A program made the position numbers and the translations under genes. This document shows, piece by piece, positions 48,887 through 57,635 of a DNA stretch of 64,000 nucleotides. The notes under the pieces are model-generated. The model did no database searches, had not been told where the DNA came from, and worked only from the letters and a program-made list of their open reading frames with translations. Every line of letters begins with the position of its first letter. Position 1 is the first letter of the stretch. Where the stretch lies: contig PABA01000089.1 of assembly GCA_002699025.1 (NCBI GenBank), positions 1-64,000 on the forward strand. The letters run 5' to 3'. The DNA is from Sandaracinus sp. (GTDB lineage: Bacteria; Myxococcota_A; Polyangia; Polyangiales; Houyiibacteriaceae).

Positions 48887-50653
48887 TCACCAATCGTCGT
48901 CATCGTCGTCCTCGACGAGCCCGACGAGCACGTAGCCCGTCACCGGCTCGGCGATGCCCTTCAGCTCGAGCCCCTCGAGGGGCTCCACCTTCACGTGCTC
49001 CTTCACCCGCGCCCAGGTGTCGGCGCTCAGGAGCACGCCGCCCTTCGGCGCCTTCGACTCGTGGCGCTGCGCTCGATTCACCGTGTCGCCGATGACCGTG
49101 TAGTCGCGCCGCACGAAGCGGCTCCCGAGGTCGCCGCGCACACAAGGCCCGCTGTTGACGCCGATGCGCATCTTCAGCGGCGGCCCCTCGTGGATCGCGT
49201 TGTACACGTCGAGGGCCCGCTGCATCTCCCAGGCCGCCTTCGCCGCCCGCAGCGCGTGGTCCTCCTCGAGCTCGGGCGCGTCCTCGAACACCGCCATGAT
49301 CGCGTCGCCGATGAACTTGTCGATGTCACCGCCGCGCGCCTGGATGACCGGGCACATCGCGTCGAAGTAGCCGTTGAGCCGCTCGACGACGGCGCCCGCG
49401 TCCATCTGCGCGCTCATGGCCGTGAAGCCCGCCAGGTCGCTGAAGAGGATGCTCATGGTCCCCTCCTTCGCGCGGTACGAGAACATCTCCCCGGCCGCCT
49501 GCGCCTCGGCCGCCTTCGCCGCCGCCTGGCTGATGTAGAGGCGCGAGGCCTCCTTGTAGGCCTGCAGCCGCCGCTCGGCGAGCATGCGCTCGACCATGGC
49601 CACGCACTTGTCGGCGCTGAAGGGCTTGACCAGGTAGGCCGTGAGCCCGGCGGCGCGCATCTGGGCCCGGTCGCGCTTGGTGTCGCGCGCCGTGAGCATG
49701 AGCACCGGGAGCTCGCCGAGGCGCTCGTCGCGCTTGAGGGCGTGCACGAGCTCGAAGCCGGTCATGCGCGGCATGTCGTAGTCCGTGACGACGAGCTCGA
49801 AGGGATCGGCCGCGTCGATCTTCAGCGCGTCGAGGGCCTCGCGCCCGTCCCGCGCCGTCGTCACCTCGAAGCCCTGCCGCGTCAGCGCGTCGGCGACGAG
49901 GTGACGGATGGCCGGCGAGTCGTCGACGACGAGCACGCGCTCGCGCCCCCCGAGGGCCTTCTCGGCGATCAGGTCGCGCACCCGCATGAGCAGGTCCTCG
50001 GGCACGACGGGCTTGACCAGGTAGTCGTCGGCGCCCACGTCGAAGCCGCGCTCGAGATCCGCCGCCTCGCCGAGGCTCGAGCAGATCAGGACCGGCAGAT
50101 GCGCCGTGTCCGGGTGCGTCTTGAGCGCGTGGCAGACTTCGTAGCCGTCCTGGCCGGGCATCTCGACGTCGGTGATGACGAGGTCCGGGCGCGCCTCGGG
50201 CACCAGGGCGAGGGCCTGGTCTCCGTCGTAGGCGTGGACGACCTCGTAGCCGGCGTCTTCGAGGATGGGCGTGACGTGCCGGTGCACGAGATCGCTGTCG
50301 TCGGCGAGGAGCACGACGCGGGTCGAGCGCGTGGAGACGCCCAGCGCGCCGAGCACGTCGCCGGCCTGGAAGGGCACGGGGAGGAAGCCGGCGAGGCGGG
50401 CGGCACGGGCGGCCTCTCGATCGGCCTCGTCGAGGGAGACGAGCACGCTGGGGATCGGGGGCGCCTCGTCGAGGGCGTCGCCGCCGGGCAGGCGCCGCGC
50501 GACGAAGGCCGCGGCGGGCGGGGCGCCGTCCTCGAGGGCCGCGTCGAGGGCCGCCCGATCCCGGGCGCGCAGCACCTCGTGCCCGGCGCTCCGGAGCGGC
50601 TTCGCGAGCGCCTCGGCGAGCGTGTGGGTGGCGGCTGCGACGACGACTCGCAC
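48887..50653 (-). CDS. Triple-receiver protein with class III nucleotide cyclase domain
   Basis: 588-residue protein: a first receiver-like domain lacking the phosphoacceptor Asp (region PAAAFVARRLPGG), a second with VVLLADDSDLVHRH ... LVITDVEMPGQDG, a third with VLVVDDSPAIRHL ... LVVTDYDMPRMTG, and a C-terminal class III adenylate/guanylate cyclase (residues about 405-570: SILFSDLAGFTAMSAQM, GDAIMAVFED, IGDTVNRAQRHES). Metal-binding Asp pair and Lys of DKFIGDA are present, so cyclase activity is expected. GTG 50653. Divergent from the hybrid kinase at 50725. Confidence 0.9.
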   Translation of the reverse strand: MRVVVAAATHTLAEALAKPLRSAGHEVLRARDRAALDAALEDGAPPAAAFVARRLPGGDALDEAPPIPSVLVSLDEADREAARAARLAGFLPVPFQAGDVLGALGVSTRSTRVVLLADDSDLVHRHVTPILEDAGYEVVHAYDGDQALALVPEARPDLVITDVEMPGQDGYEVCHALKTHPDTAHLPVLICSSLGEAADLERGFDVGADDYLVKPVVPEDLLMRVRDLIAEKALGGRERVLVVDDSPAIRHLVADALTRQGFEVTTARDGREALDALKIDAADPFELVVTDYDMPRMTGFELVHALKRDERLGELPVLMLTARDTKRDRAQMRAAGLTAYLVKPFSADKCVAMVERMLAERRLQAYKEASRLYISQAAAKAAEAQAAGEMFSYRAKEGTMSILFSDLAGFTAMSAQMDAGAVVERLNGYFDAMCPVIQARGGDIDKFIGDAIMAVFEDAPELEEDHALRAAKAAWEMQRALDVYNAIHEGPPLKMRIGVNSGPCVRGDLGSRFVRRDYTVIGDTVNRAQRHESKAPKGGVLLSADTWARVKEHVKVEPLEGLELKGIAEPVTGYVLVGLVEDDDDDDW

Positions 50654-50724
50654 CGCGCGAGGCTACCGCCGACGGGCCCCACGCCCAAGCGGCGGAGGCA
50701 TCGGCGCTGGGGTATGCTCGGCGC

Positions 50725-52596
50725 GTGGCCGCTCTCCGTGCGCTCGTCGTGGACGACTCCTCGTCCATGCGCCGCCTGCTGGAAGAGGAGCTCCGGGAGC
50801 TCGACTTCGACGTGGAGTCCGTCGGCAGCGCCGAGGAGGCGCTCGCCCTGCTCGCGCACCGCCCGGCCGAGCTCCTCCTCGTGGACTGGACGCTGCCCGG
50901 CATGTCCGGCCTCGAGCTCACGCGCCTGATCCGCGCGCGCCCCGACGGGGACGTGCCGGTCATCCTCGTGGTGACGGGCCGGCGGGAGCCGGACGATCTC
51001 GGGGCGGTCCTGGACGCCGGCGCGAGCGACTACCTGGCCAAGCCCGTCGACCCCGAGCAGCTCCAGCGCCGCCTGCTCATCGCGCGGCGCCACGCGGAGC
51101 GCACGCAGCGCGCCCGGGCCGACCGGCGCGCGCTGGAGGAGGCCGAGCGCGCCTTCGAGCAGCTCGTCGACGCCGCGCCGGACGCGATCCTCGTTCACCG
51201 CCGCGGCGAGGTGGTCTACGCCAACCGCGCGCTCCTGCGCTTTCTCGATCGGGCCACGGAGAGCGTCGTCGGCGCGCGCCTCGCGAGCCTCGTGCTCCCC
51301 GACGATCACGGCCTGCTCGGGGAGCTCCCGCTGGAGGACGATGCCACCCTCCGCCTGCTCCACCGGGACGGCACCGTGCGCACGATCGAGGTGGCCGCCG
51401 TGGCCATGCGCTTCCGCGGCGAGCCCTCGGTGGCCCTGCTGATGCGCGACCTCACGCAGCGGCGCGCGACGCAGTCGCGGCTGATGGCGGCGGACCGGCT
51501 GGCGAGCGTCGGCACGTTGGCGGCGGCGATCGCGCACGAGCTGAACAACCCGCTCGCCTACGTGCTCTCGAACATCGGCCTGAGCCGGGAGGAGCTGGAG
51601 CGGGCGCCGACCGACGCGCGCCTCCGCTTGGTCCGCGCGCAGCTCGATGAGGCCGCCGAGGGCGGGCGGCGCATGCGGGACATCCTGCGCGACCTCCGCA
51701 CCTTCACGGTGCGCGAGGAGGACGTCGAGGGGCCGCGGGCAGCCGACCTCCAGGGCGTGCTCCGTTCGTCGATCCATCTCTGCTGGAACGCCATCCGGCA
51801 TCAGGGGACGCTCGAGCGACGCTTCGGCGAGGTCCCGCCCGTCGACATCACGGAGTCGCGCATGGGGCAGGTGTTCCTGAACCTGCTCATGAACGCGGCG
51901 GAGGCGCTCGAGGGCGGCGGCGAGATCGAGGTGCGCACGGAGACCGACGCCGAGGGCTGGGCGCTGGTGACGGTTCGCGACACGGGCAAAGGGATCGCGC
52001 CGGAGGACATGGCGCAGATCTTCGAGCCCTTCTTCTCGCGGAAGGCCGAGGGGACGGGCCTGGGCCTCGCCATCTGCCACGACATCGTGCTGGCCGCCGG
52101 GGGCGAGCTGGCCGCCGAGAGCACCCCCGGGCGCGGCTCGACCTTCACCGTGCGCCTGCCTCCGGCGGAGCGCCGCCCCGCGCGGCCCGCGGTCGAGGTC
52201 GCGCCCCCGCGGCGCGAAGAGAAGTCCAAGGCGCGCGTGCTGGTGATCGACGACGAGGAGCTCGTCGGGCGCTCGCTGGCGCGGGCCCTGATGAAGCACG
52301 AGGTCGAGGTCCTGCAGGCGGGCGCGGCGGCGATCGAGCGGCTCACGGGGACGGCGGCGCCCGAGCTCGACATCATCCTCTGCGACGTGATGATGCCCGG
52401 CACCAGCGGCATCGACGTCTACCGCGCGGTGCTCGCGCACGACCCGGCGCTCGCGAAGCGCTTCGTCTTCATGACCGGCGGCGCCTTCGGCTCCCAGGCG
52501 CGCCGCTTCCTCGACGCCTCCGAGCGGCCGGTCCTCGACAAGCCCTTCGACCTCGGGCAGGTGCGCGAGCTCGTCGAGGAGTACGCCCGCCGCTGA
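50725..52596 (+). CDS. REC-PAS-histidine kinase-REC hybrid sensor kinase
   Basis: 623-residue cytosolic hybrid kinase. Residues about 1-120: receiver (ALVVDDSSSMRRLLEEELREL, LLVDWTLPGMSG). About 140-250: PAS domain (ERAFEQLVDAAPDAILVHRRGEVVYANR). About 270-460: HisKA H-box AAIAHELNNPLAYVLSNIG and HATPase N/G boxes (LMNAAEAL, DTGKGIAPEDMAQIFEPFFS, GTGLGLAICHDIV). C-terminal receiver (VLVIDDEELVGRSLARALM, ILCDVMMPGTSG). GTG 50725. It probably phosphorylates receivers of the divergent cyclase protein. Confidence 0.93.
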   Translation: MAALRALVVDDSSSMRRLLEEELRELDFDVESVGSAEEALALLAHRPAELLLVDWTLPGMSGLELTRLIRARPDGDVPVILVVTGRREPDDLGAVLDAGASDYLAKPVDPEQLQRRLLIARRHAERTQRARADRRALEEAERAFEQLVDAAPDAILVHRRGEVVYANRALLRFLDRATESVVGARLASLVLPDDHGLLGELPLEDDATLRLLHRDGTVRTIEVAAVAMRFRGEPSVALLMRDLTQRRATQSRLMAADRLASVGTLAAAIAHELNNPLAYVLSNIGLSREELERAPTDARLRLVRAQLDEAAEGGRRMRDILRDLRTFTVREEDVEGPRAADLQGVLRSSIHLCWNAIRHQGTLERRFGEVPPVDITESRMGQVFLNLLMNAAEALEGGGEIEVRTETDAEGWALVTVRDTGKGIAPEDMAQIFEPFFSRKAEGTGLGLAICHDIVLAAGGELAAESTPGRGSTFTVRLPPAERRPARPAVEVAPPRREEKSKARVLVIDDEELVGRSLARALMKHEVEVLQAGAAAIERLTGTAAPELDIILCDVMMPGTSGIDVYRAVLAHDPALAKRFVFMTGGAFGSQARRFLDASERPVLDKPFDLGQVRELVEEYARR

Positions 52597-52670
52597 GCGC
52601 GGGAGCGAGGCCGCGCCGGGACGGCTCTCGCGCAGGGAGCGCGCGCCGGAGCGCGAATCGCGGGACGGAC

Positions 52671-52706
52671 AAAGAAATCCGCCGCCCTCCGAAGAGGACG
52701 GCGGCG
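52671..52706 (-). terminator. Probable terminator of the tRNA-Met transcript
   Basis: Read on the minus strand, CCGCCGTCC and GGAGGGCGG form an imperfect 9-bp stem around CTCTTC-like loop bases, followed by GATTTCTTT. This lies just 3' of the tRNA gene on the same strand. Confidence 0.5.
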
Positions 52707-52710
52707 ACGG

Positions 52711-52784
52711 TGCCGATGGCTGGAGTCGAACCAGCGACCTAGCGCGTATGAAACGCCCGCTCTAGCCACCTGAGCTACATCGGC
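52711..52784 (-). tRNA. tRNA-Met (CAU)
   Basis: Minus-strand 74-nt gene: acceptor GCCGATG/CATCGGC, D-arm GCTC...GAGC with AGGTGGCTA loop, anticodon stem GGCGT/GCGCT with loop TTCATAC (anticodon CAT), variable loop AGGTC, T-arm GCTGG TTCGACT CCAGC, discriminator A. G1-C72 pairs, so elongator Met rather than initiator; tRNA-Ile with modified C34 cannot be excluded. The CCA end is not encoded (CC followed by G). Confidence 0.9.
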
Positions 52785-52861
52785 GCCAAAGGGAGCGGGA
52801 GTATGTGCAGGGCGCGCGGCTTCCGCAAGAAGAATCGGCGAGCGGCGCGCGTTGCGCGCCG

Positions 52862-53165
52862 CCGGGGCCGGGTGGGGGTCCGGCGCTCCGCGGAGATGGG
52901 GGCAGAGGTCGCGCGACAGCCGAGCTTCGAAGGAGCGGCGGCGATGGGGGTCGGGGAACTGGGGCGCGTTCGACGTGCCGAGGGGCCCGGAGAGGCTCGG
53001 GCGCTCCGGGGAGATGGGGTCGATGTCGCGCAGCTGCGGCGCGCGCCGCCGGGCCGGGTGGGGGTCCGGCGCTCCGCGGAGCCGGGGCCGAGGTCGCGCG
53101 ACGGTGGGGCTGCGGGGGAGGCAGCGATGGGGGAAGGGGAGCTGCGGCGCGTCCGACGCGCGCCT
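52862..53165. repeat. 186-bp-spaced imperfect repeats in a gene-free stretch
   Basis: The block GGCCGGGTGGGGGTCCGGCG plus CTCCGCGGA occurs near 52866 and again near 53052, a 186-bp offset, with further shared blocks (GGTCGCGCGAC and GATGGGG-rich stretches) and a partial copy between them. It is upstream of the tRNA gene on its strand. No convincing gene was found in 52785-53569; the frames seen are low-complexity and inconsistent. Confidence 0.65.
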
Positions 53166-53569
53166 CACGTGCGCCGCGATCCGAACACGCGGCCGCACCG
53201 CGATCCCACTCGGCACAGTTCCCCGACCCCCATCCGCCCCGGCCTCCCTGCTCCGCCCCCGCCACGCCACCCACCCCGCCCTCCCCGAAGCCCCCCGACC
53301 GCCGCCCCCGAGAAGAGCGACGGCGGCGCCAGAGGCGCGGCCGGCCGCGACCCCCCCACGCGACGGCGGCGCCGCTAGGCGCAGCCGCCGCGTGTGCAGG
53401 CGTCGTACTGGAAAGGCGCCCAGCCATGGCAAATCGCGCGGCCTCCACAGCCGGGGGACGCATGCACGAGATGAAAGGGAATTCCCCACGGTGTAGGTGA
53501 GGCACGCACCTTGCTCCCGAAGTCCAGCGCAAGGAGGGGCCGAGGGCCCCGTTCATTCCAAGAGGAAAC

Positions 53570-55084
53570 ATGCACACCGGACTTCGCTTCACTCTCTGTC
53601 TCGCCCTCGTGGGCTGCGCCGCGCAGCCCGCCAAGGACGGCGGCGAGCTGACCACCACCGAGCTCGAGCTGCGCCGCGGTGGCGCCGCCGACTCGGCCAA
53701 CCCCATCGACCAGGGCGCGCTCGCCTGGTGCGACTGGGTCGACGGCGAGCTGAGCCGCCGCGCCCCCTACCACCTGTGGACCTTCTCCACCGAGGCGGGC
53801 TGCGACGACCTCCTCGTCGACCTCGCCAGCCGCGAGGGCTTCGACACCTACGCCCTGCTCTACCGCGTCGTGCCCGCCGCCCACGGCGGCCGGCCCAGCT
53901 ACGAGCTCGTGGCCACGAACGACGACTGCTACGACGGCACGCTCAACAGCTGCATCGAGGGCGAGCTCCCCGCCGGCGAGTACGTCGTCGCCGCGACCAC
54001 CTACCCGTTCATGCGCTGGGGCATCCGCCAGGAGGCCACCTACTCGCTCCGCGTCGTCTGCCGCGACGGGGCCGGCGAGTGCGTCGACCCGGACGAGCCC
54101 ACGGAGGTCGTCTGCGGCGGCTTCCGCGGCGCCAGCTGCGACGAGGGCGAGTACTGCCACTTCGAGCCCTCCGCGACCTGCGGCTGGGCCGACGCCACGG
54201 GCATCTGCCGCCCGACGCCGGAGATCTGCCCGGCGGTCGTGATCCCGGTCTGCGGCTGCGACGGCCGCACCTACAACAACAGCTGCGAGGCGAACGGCGC
54301 CGGCACGAGCGTCCTCCACGAGGGCCCCTGCGAGGACGAGCCCGAGCCCGAGCAGCTCTGCGGCAGCCGCGGCCTCGAGCCCTGCCCCGAGGGCACCTTC
54401 TGTGCCTGGGCCCCGGAGGCCATGTGCGGCGCCACGGACATCCCCGGCACCTGCGAGCCGATGCCCGAGGCCTGCACGCGCGAGTACGCGCCGGTCTGCG
54501 GCTGCGACGGCCGCACCTACTCGAACGCCTGCATGGCGGCCAACCACGGCATCAGCGTCGCCAGCGAGGGCGAGTGCGAGGATCCCTTCGCCGGTGAGGG
54601 CGAGCTCTGCGGCGGCATCGCCGGGGTCCTCTGCGCCGACGGCCTCGTCTGCGACATGAGCGCCAACGACTTCTGCGGCGCCGACCTCGCGGGCACCTGC
54701 GTCGTCGACGAGCCCACGGCCTGCACGCGCGAGTACGTGCCGGTCTGCGGCTGCGACGGCGTCACCTACTCCAACGACTGCGAGCGCCGGGCGGCCCACG
54801 TGGCCCTCGACCACGCGGGCACCTGCGAGGGCGCGGGCGCCGGTGAGGGCGAGCTCTGCGGCGGCATCGCCGGCTTCGTCTGCGCCGACGGCCTCGTCTG
54901 CGACATGAGCGCCAACGAGTTCTGCGGCGCCGACCTCGCGGGCACCTGCGTCGTGGACGAGCCGACCTTCTGCACGGCCCTCTACGACCCGGTCTGCGGC
55001 TGCGACGGCCGCACCTACTCGAACGACTGCTGGCGTCGGGCCGCCTACGTGCCCCTCGACCACGTCGGCGCCTGCGAGCGCTGA
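53570..55084 (+). CDS. Four-module Kazal-type lipoprotein
   Basis: 504-residue lipoprotein with lipobox LALVGC (Cys16), an N-terminal beta-domain (residues about 40-175) and four modules each made of an eight-Cys region plus a Kazal-like segment such as VPVCGCDGVTYSNDC. Modules 3 and 4 are near-identical at DNA level (period 249 bp, starting about 54591 and 54840), a recent duplication. Kazal domains inhibit serine proteases, so this may block host or prey proteases. SD AAGAGGAAAC precedes ATG 53570. Confidence 0.85.
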   Translation: MHTGLRFTLCLALVGCAAQPAKDGGELTTTELELRRGGAADSANPIDQGALAWCDWVDGELSRRAPYHLWTFSTEAGCDDLLVDLASREGFDTYALLYRVVPAAHGGRPSYELVATNDDCYDGTLNSCIEGELPAGEYVVAATTYPFMRWGIRQEATYSLRVVCRDGAGECVDPDEPTEVVCGGFRGASCDEGEYCHFEPSATCGWADATGICRPTPEICPAVVIPVCGCDGRTYNNSCEANGAGTSVLHEGPCEDEPEPEQLCGSRGLEPCPEGTFCAWAPEAMCGATDIPGTCEPMPEACTREYAPVCGCDGRTYSNACMAANHGISVASEGECEDPFAGEGELCGGIAGVLCADGLVCDMSANDFCGADLAGTCVVDEPTACTREYVPVCGCDGVTYSNDCERRAAHVALDHAGTCEGAGAGEGELCGGIAGFVCADGLVCDMSANEFCGADLAGTCVVDEPTFCTALYDPVCGCDGRTYSNDCWRRAAYVPLDHVGACER

Positions 55085-55106
55085 GCGAGAGCCCGTCGAA
55101 CACGCC

Positions 55107-55147
55107 GCGAGGCCGCGCTCCTTCGGGGGCGCGGCCTCGCGCTTTCC
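55107..55147 (+). terminator. Intrinsic terminator after the Kazal lipoprotein
   Basis: Perfect 12-bp stem GCGAGGCCGCGC / GCGCGGCCTCGC with a TCCTTCGGGG loop, followed by GCTTTCC, starting 23 bases after the stop. Confidence 0.6.
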
Positions 55148-55187
55148 GTCACGCCCCGCGCGCGCCGGCCGTGGTACTCCCGTCCCC

Positions 55188-56594
55188 ATGGAGCTCTGCG
55201 ACGTCGGTGTGATCGGCCTGGGGGTCATGGGGCGAAACCTCGCCCGGAACTTCGCGCGCCAGGGGCAGAAGGTCGCCGGCTACGACCTCGACCCGGAGGC
55301 GGGGCCGCGGCTGGTCGCCGCCGAGCCGAGCGGCGACTTCGCCATCGCCGCGGACGCGAAGGCCTTCGTCGCCAGCCTCGAGCGCCCGCGCCGCATCCTG
55401 CTCATGGTCAACGCCGGCAAGGCCGTGGACGCCGTGCTCGACGCCCTCGACTCGCTCCTCGAAGAGGACGACGTCGTCATCGACGGCGGCAACTCGCTCT
55501 ACGAGGACACGGATCGGCGGAACGCGCGCGCCGAGGGGCGCCCCTGGCGCTTCGTCGGCATGGGCGTGAGCGGCGGCGCGGAGGGCGCCCTGAAGGGCCC
55601 CTCGATGATGCCCGGCGGGGATCGGGAGGCCTGGGAGCGGCTGAAGCCCGTGCTCGAGGCGAGCGCCGCCGTGGGCGAGGACGGGCCCTGCGTGACCTAC
55701 TGCGGGAGCGGCAGCGCCGGCCACTTCGTGAAGATGACGCACAACGGCATCGAGTACGGCGACATGCAGCTCATCGCCGAGACGACGATGCTGCTCCGAC
55801 GTGGGCTCGGGAAGAGCGGCGCCGAGGTGGCCGAGATCTTCGGCGTCTGGAACGAGGGCGAGCTCGAGAGCTTCCTGATCGAGATCACCGGGCGCATCTT
55901 CGCGCGGCCGGACCCGAAGGACCCGGCGCGGCTCCTGGTCGACCAGATCCTCGACCGGGCCGGCCAGAAGGGCACGGGGCGCTGGACCGTCATGGCCGCC
56001 GTGGAGATGGGCATCCCCGTCCCGACCATCGCGGCCGCCGTCGACGCGCGCGGGCTGAGCTCCTTCAAGGCGCTCCGCGAGCGGGCCGAAGAGGCCATCG
56101 GGCTCGAGCGCCCCGGGCCGGAGAGCCTCGCGGGCGTGAGCGTGGAGGATCTCCGGGACGCGCTCTACGGAGCGAAGATCGCGAGCTACACGCAGGGCTT
56201 CGCCATGCTCCGGGCGGCGAGCGAGGAGCGCGGCTACGGCATCGACCTCGGCGAGATCGCGCGCATCTGGACGGCCGGCTGCATCATCCGCGCGCGCTTC
56301 CTCGGGCGCATCCGGGAGGCCTACGCCGCCGATCCGGAGCTCGCGCTCCTCGCGCTCGCGCCGAGCTTCGCCGAGGATCTCGGGCGTCGCGCGCCCGCCT
56401 GGCGACGGGTCGTGAGCGCGGCCACGGCCGCCGGCCTGCCGATCCCGGGCCTCGCCGCCTCGCTGACCTGGCTCGACACGCTGACCACGGCGAAGGGCAC
56501 GGCGAACGTCATCCAGGCGCAGCGGGATTACTTCGGCAGCCACACCTACCGGCGCGTCGACGACCCGGACACGCCCGTGCACACGGACTGGTGA
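55188..56594 (+). CDS. gnd: 6-phosphogluconate dehydrogenase, decarboxylating
   Basis: 468-residue enzyme. Rossmann N-terminus DVGVIGLGVMGRNLARNFARQG (NADP binding), substrate block GMGVSGGAEGALKGPSMMPGG, and the signature GSGSAGHFVKMTHNGIEYGDMQL with catalytic Lys-x2-His-Asn. C-terminal tail with RRVDDPDTPVHTDW. Converts 6-phosphogluconate to ribulose-5-phosphate, CO2 and NADPH in the pentose phosphate pathway. Length is normal for the family. The stop is 29 bases before a 44-bp repeat that marks an insertion boundary. Confidence 0.97.
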   Translation: MELCDVGVIGLGVMGRNLARNFARQGQKVAGYDLDPEAGPRLVAAEPSGDFAIAADAKAFVASLERPRRILLMVNAGKAVDAVLDALDSLLEEDDVVIDGGNSLYEDTDRRNARAEGRPWRFVGMGVSGGAEGALKGPSMMPGGDREAWERLKPVLEASAAVGEDGPCVTYCGSGSAGHFVKMTHNGIEYGDMQLIAETTMLLRRGLGKSGAEVAEIFGVWNEGELESFLIEITGRIFARPDPKDPARLLVDQILDRAGQKGTGRWTVMAAVEMGIPVPTIAAAVDARGLSSFKALRERAEEAIGLERPGPESLAGVSVEDLRDALYGAKIASYTQGFAMLRAASEERGYGIDLGEIARIWTAGCIIRARFLGRIREAYAADPELALLALAPSFAEDLGRRAPAWRRVVSAATAAGLPIPGLAASLTWLDTLTTAKGTANVIQAQRDYFGSHTYRRVDDPDTPVHTDW

Positions 56595-56623
56595 GCGGCC
56601 CGGCGGGCAGCGGCAGCGGGGCC

Positions 56624-56667
56624 CGCCGCCGGCGACGCCAGCCGCTCCACGCCGCGCCGCTCGGGCC
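56624..56667. repeat. 44-bp direct repeat, left copy
   Basis: This 44-bp sequence (starts CGCCGCCGGCGACGCC, ends CGCTCGGGCC) recurs at 57902-57945 in the same orientation with only 3 differences. It flanks a 1.28-kb segment holding the DUF3396 gene, between the convergent gnd and DUF2252 genes. Confidence 0.88.
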
Positions 56668-56699
56668 GGCCGCCGGGACGATGAGAGGACACAGCAGGC

Positions 56700-57635
56700 T
56701 CATGGATCGAACCGCGTGAGCCAAGCTTCCGTGCGACCGGTGTAGTCCCCGGAGAGGTTCAGCGCCGGCGTGTCGCTCGGGTCGACGAGCAGCGGTCGGA
56801 CGGCAGCGAAGACCGACTCGTACTCCGGCAGGTCGTCCTTGCGGTTCACGTCTCCGAACGCGGGGCGATCACCGGCGCGCAGCACCACCCCCCGAGCAGG
56901 CTTCGTGACCGAGACCTCGGCGTCGACGTTGCTCGCGATCGCCTCGGCCCCGTCGAGACGCATCGTGAAGTCGTCGTCGAGGAACGTCAGCCAACCGATG
57001 CCGCGGAGGTGGTCGTGGCCGGAGTTCGTCGCGTCGTTGACAGCGTCGGGGATGTCCAACCCCCGATGACGCATCGATTTGGCGTATGCGTGCTCGTGCG
57101 CTTCGTCGAGAAAATAACGAGAGCACTCGAGTCCGAATCCGGCCTGTCCGCTCTGGAACGGCACCGTGGACCAGATCTCCTCGGCGAAGCTCTGCATCTG
57201 GGCCGGGTCCTCGATTGCGAAATCGATGGGCAGGGAGATTCGAACGAGCGTTGCATCCTCCACCCGCTCGCCGTCGACTTCTTCGGCCCCCGCCAGGAGG
57301 AACAGGCTGGACGGAGCGTCGTTGTAGGCCTCGGCGTCCTCGAAGGAGATGAACACGTAGTCGTCGAGCGCGGCCCCGGGCTGCAACCATGTCTCGAGCA
57401 TCGCCAGAGCACGCTTGGTGACCTTGCGGTGCTTGCTCATGTTCGCGGTGGCATAGAAGCGCAGCGCGTCTTCTCCCACGATGTCCCTGTAGCGCGTGAA
57501 CGTATCGAGCAGGGGCAGCCCCAGCTCACTGACGGCCTCTTTGGCGAAGAAGCTGAGCGTGAAGACCAAGCGCGTGGCGATACTGTCGTCGTATCGCAGC
57601 TCGAGATCGGCGGGAATCTGCGTCGCGTTTGGCAT
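56700..57635 (-). CDS. DUF3396 / type VI secretion immunity-family protein
   Basis: 311-residue protein of the DUF3396 family, annotated elsewhere as type VI immunity proteins. Family features: IATRLVFTLSFFAKEA near the start and HRGLDIPDAVNDATNSGHDHLRGIGWLTFLDDDF. ATG 57635 (MPNATQ) has AGGA-type SD upstream. Its sequence looks less GC-rich than the neighbours, which suggests recent transfer. It is flanked by 44-bp direct repeats and has only an apparent effector remnant upstream, so it may be an orphan immunity gene protecting against kin or competitor toxins. Confidence 0.75.
   Translation of the reverse strand: MPNATQIPADLELRYDDSIATRLVFTLSFFAKEAVSELGLPLLDTFTRYRDIVGEDALRFYATANMSKHRKVTKRALAMLETWLQPGAALDDYVFISFEDAEAYNDAPSSLFLLAGAEEVDGERVEDATLVRISLPIDFAIEDPAQMQSFAEEIWSTVPFQSGQAGFGLECSRYFLDEAHEHAYAKSMRHRGLDIPDAVNDATNSGHDHLRGIGWLTFLDDDFTMRLDGAEAIASNVDAEVSVTKPARGVVLRAGDRPAFGDVNRKDDLPEYESVFAAVRPLLVDPSDTPALNLSGDYTGRTEAWLTRFDP

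Noticed and set aside
47264-50929. Plus-strand frame of about 1,221 codons opposite cheB and the cyclase gene
   Set aside because: Low-complexity His/Arg/Glu-rich composition with no motifs; the minus strand encodes CheB and receiver/cyclase domains with all catalytic residues.
52711-52784. tRNA-Sec reading (UCA anticodon) for the tRNA
   Set aside because: A different loop register would give TCA, but the acceptor is 7 bp and the gene is only 74 nt; the 32-38 loop TTCATAC with U33 gives CAU.
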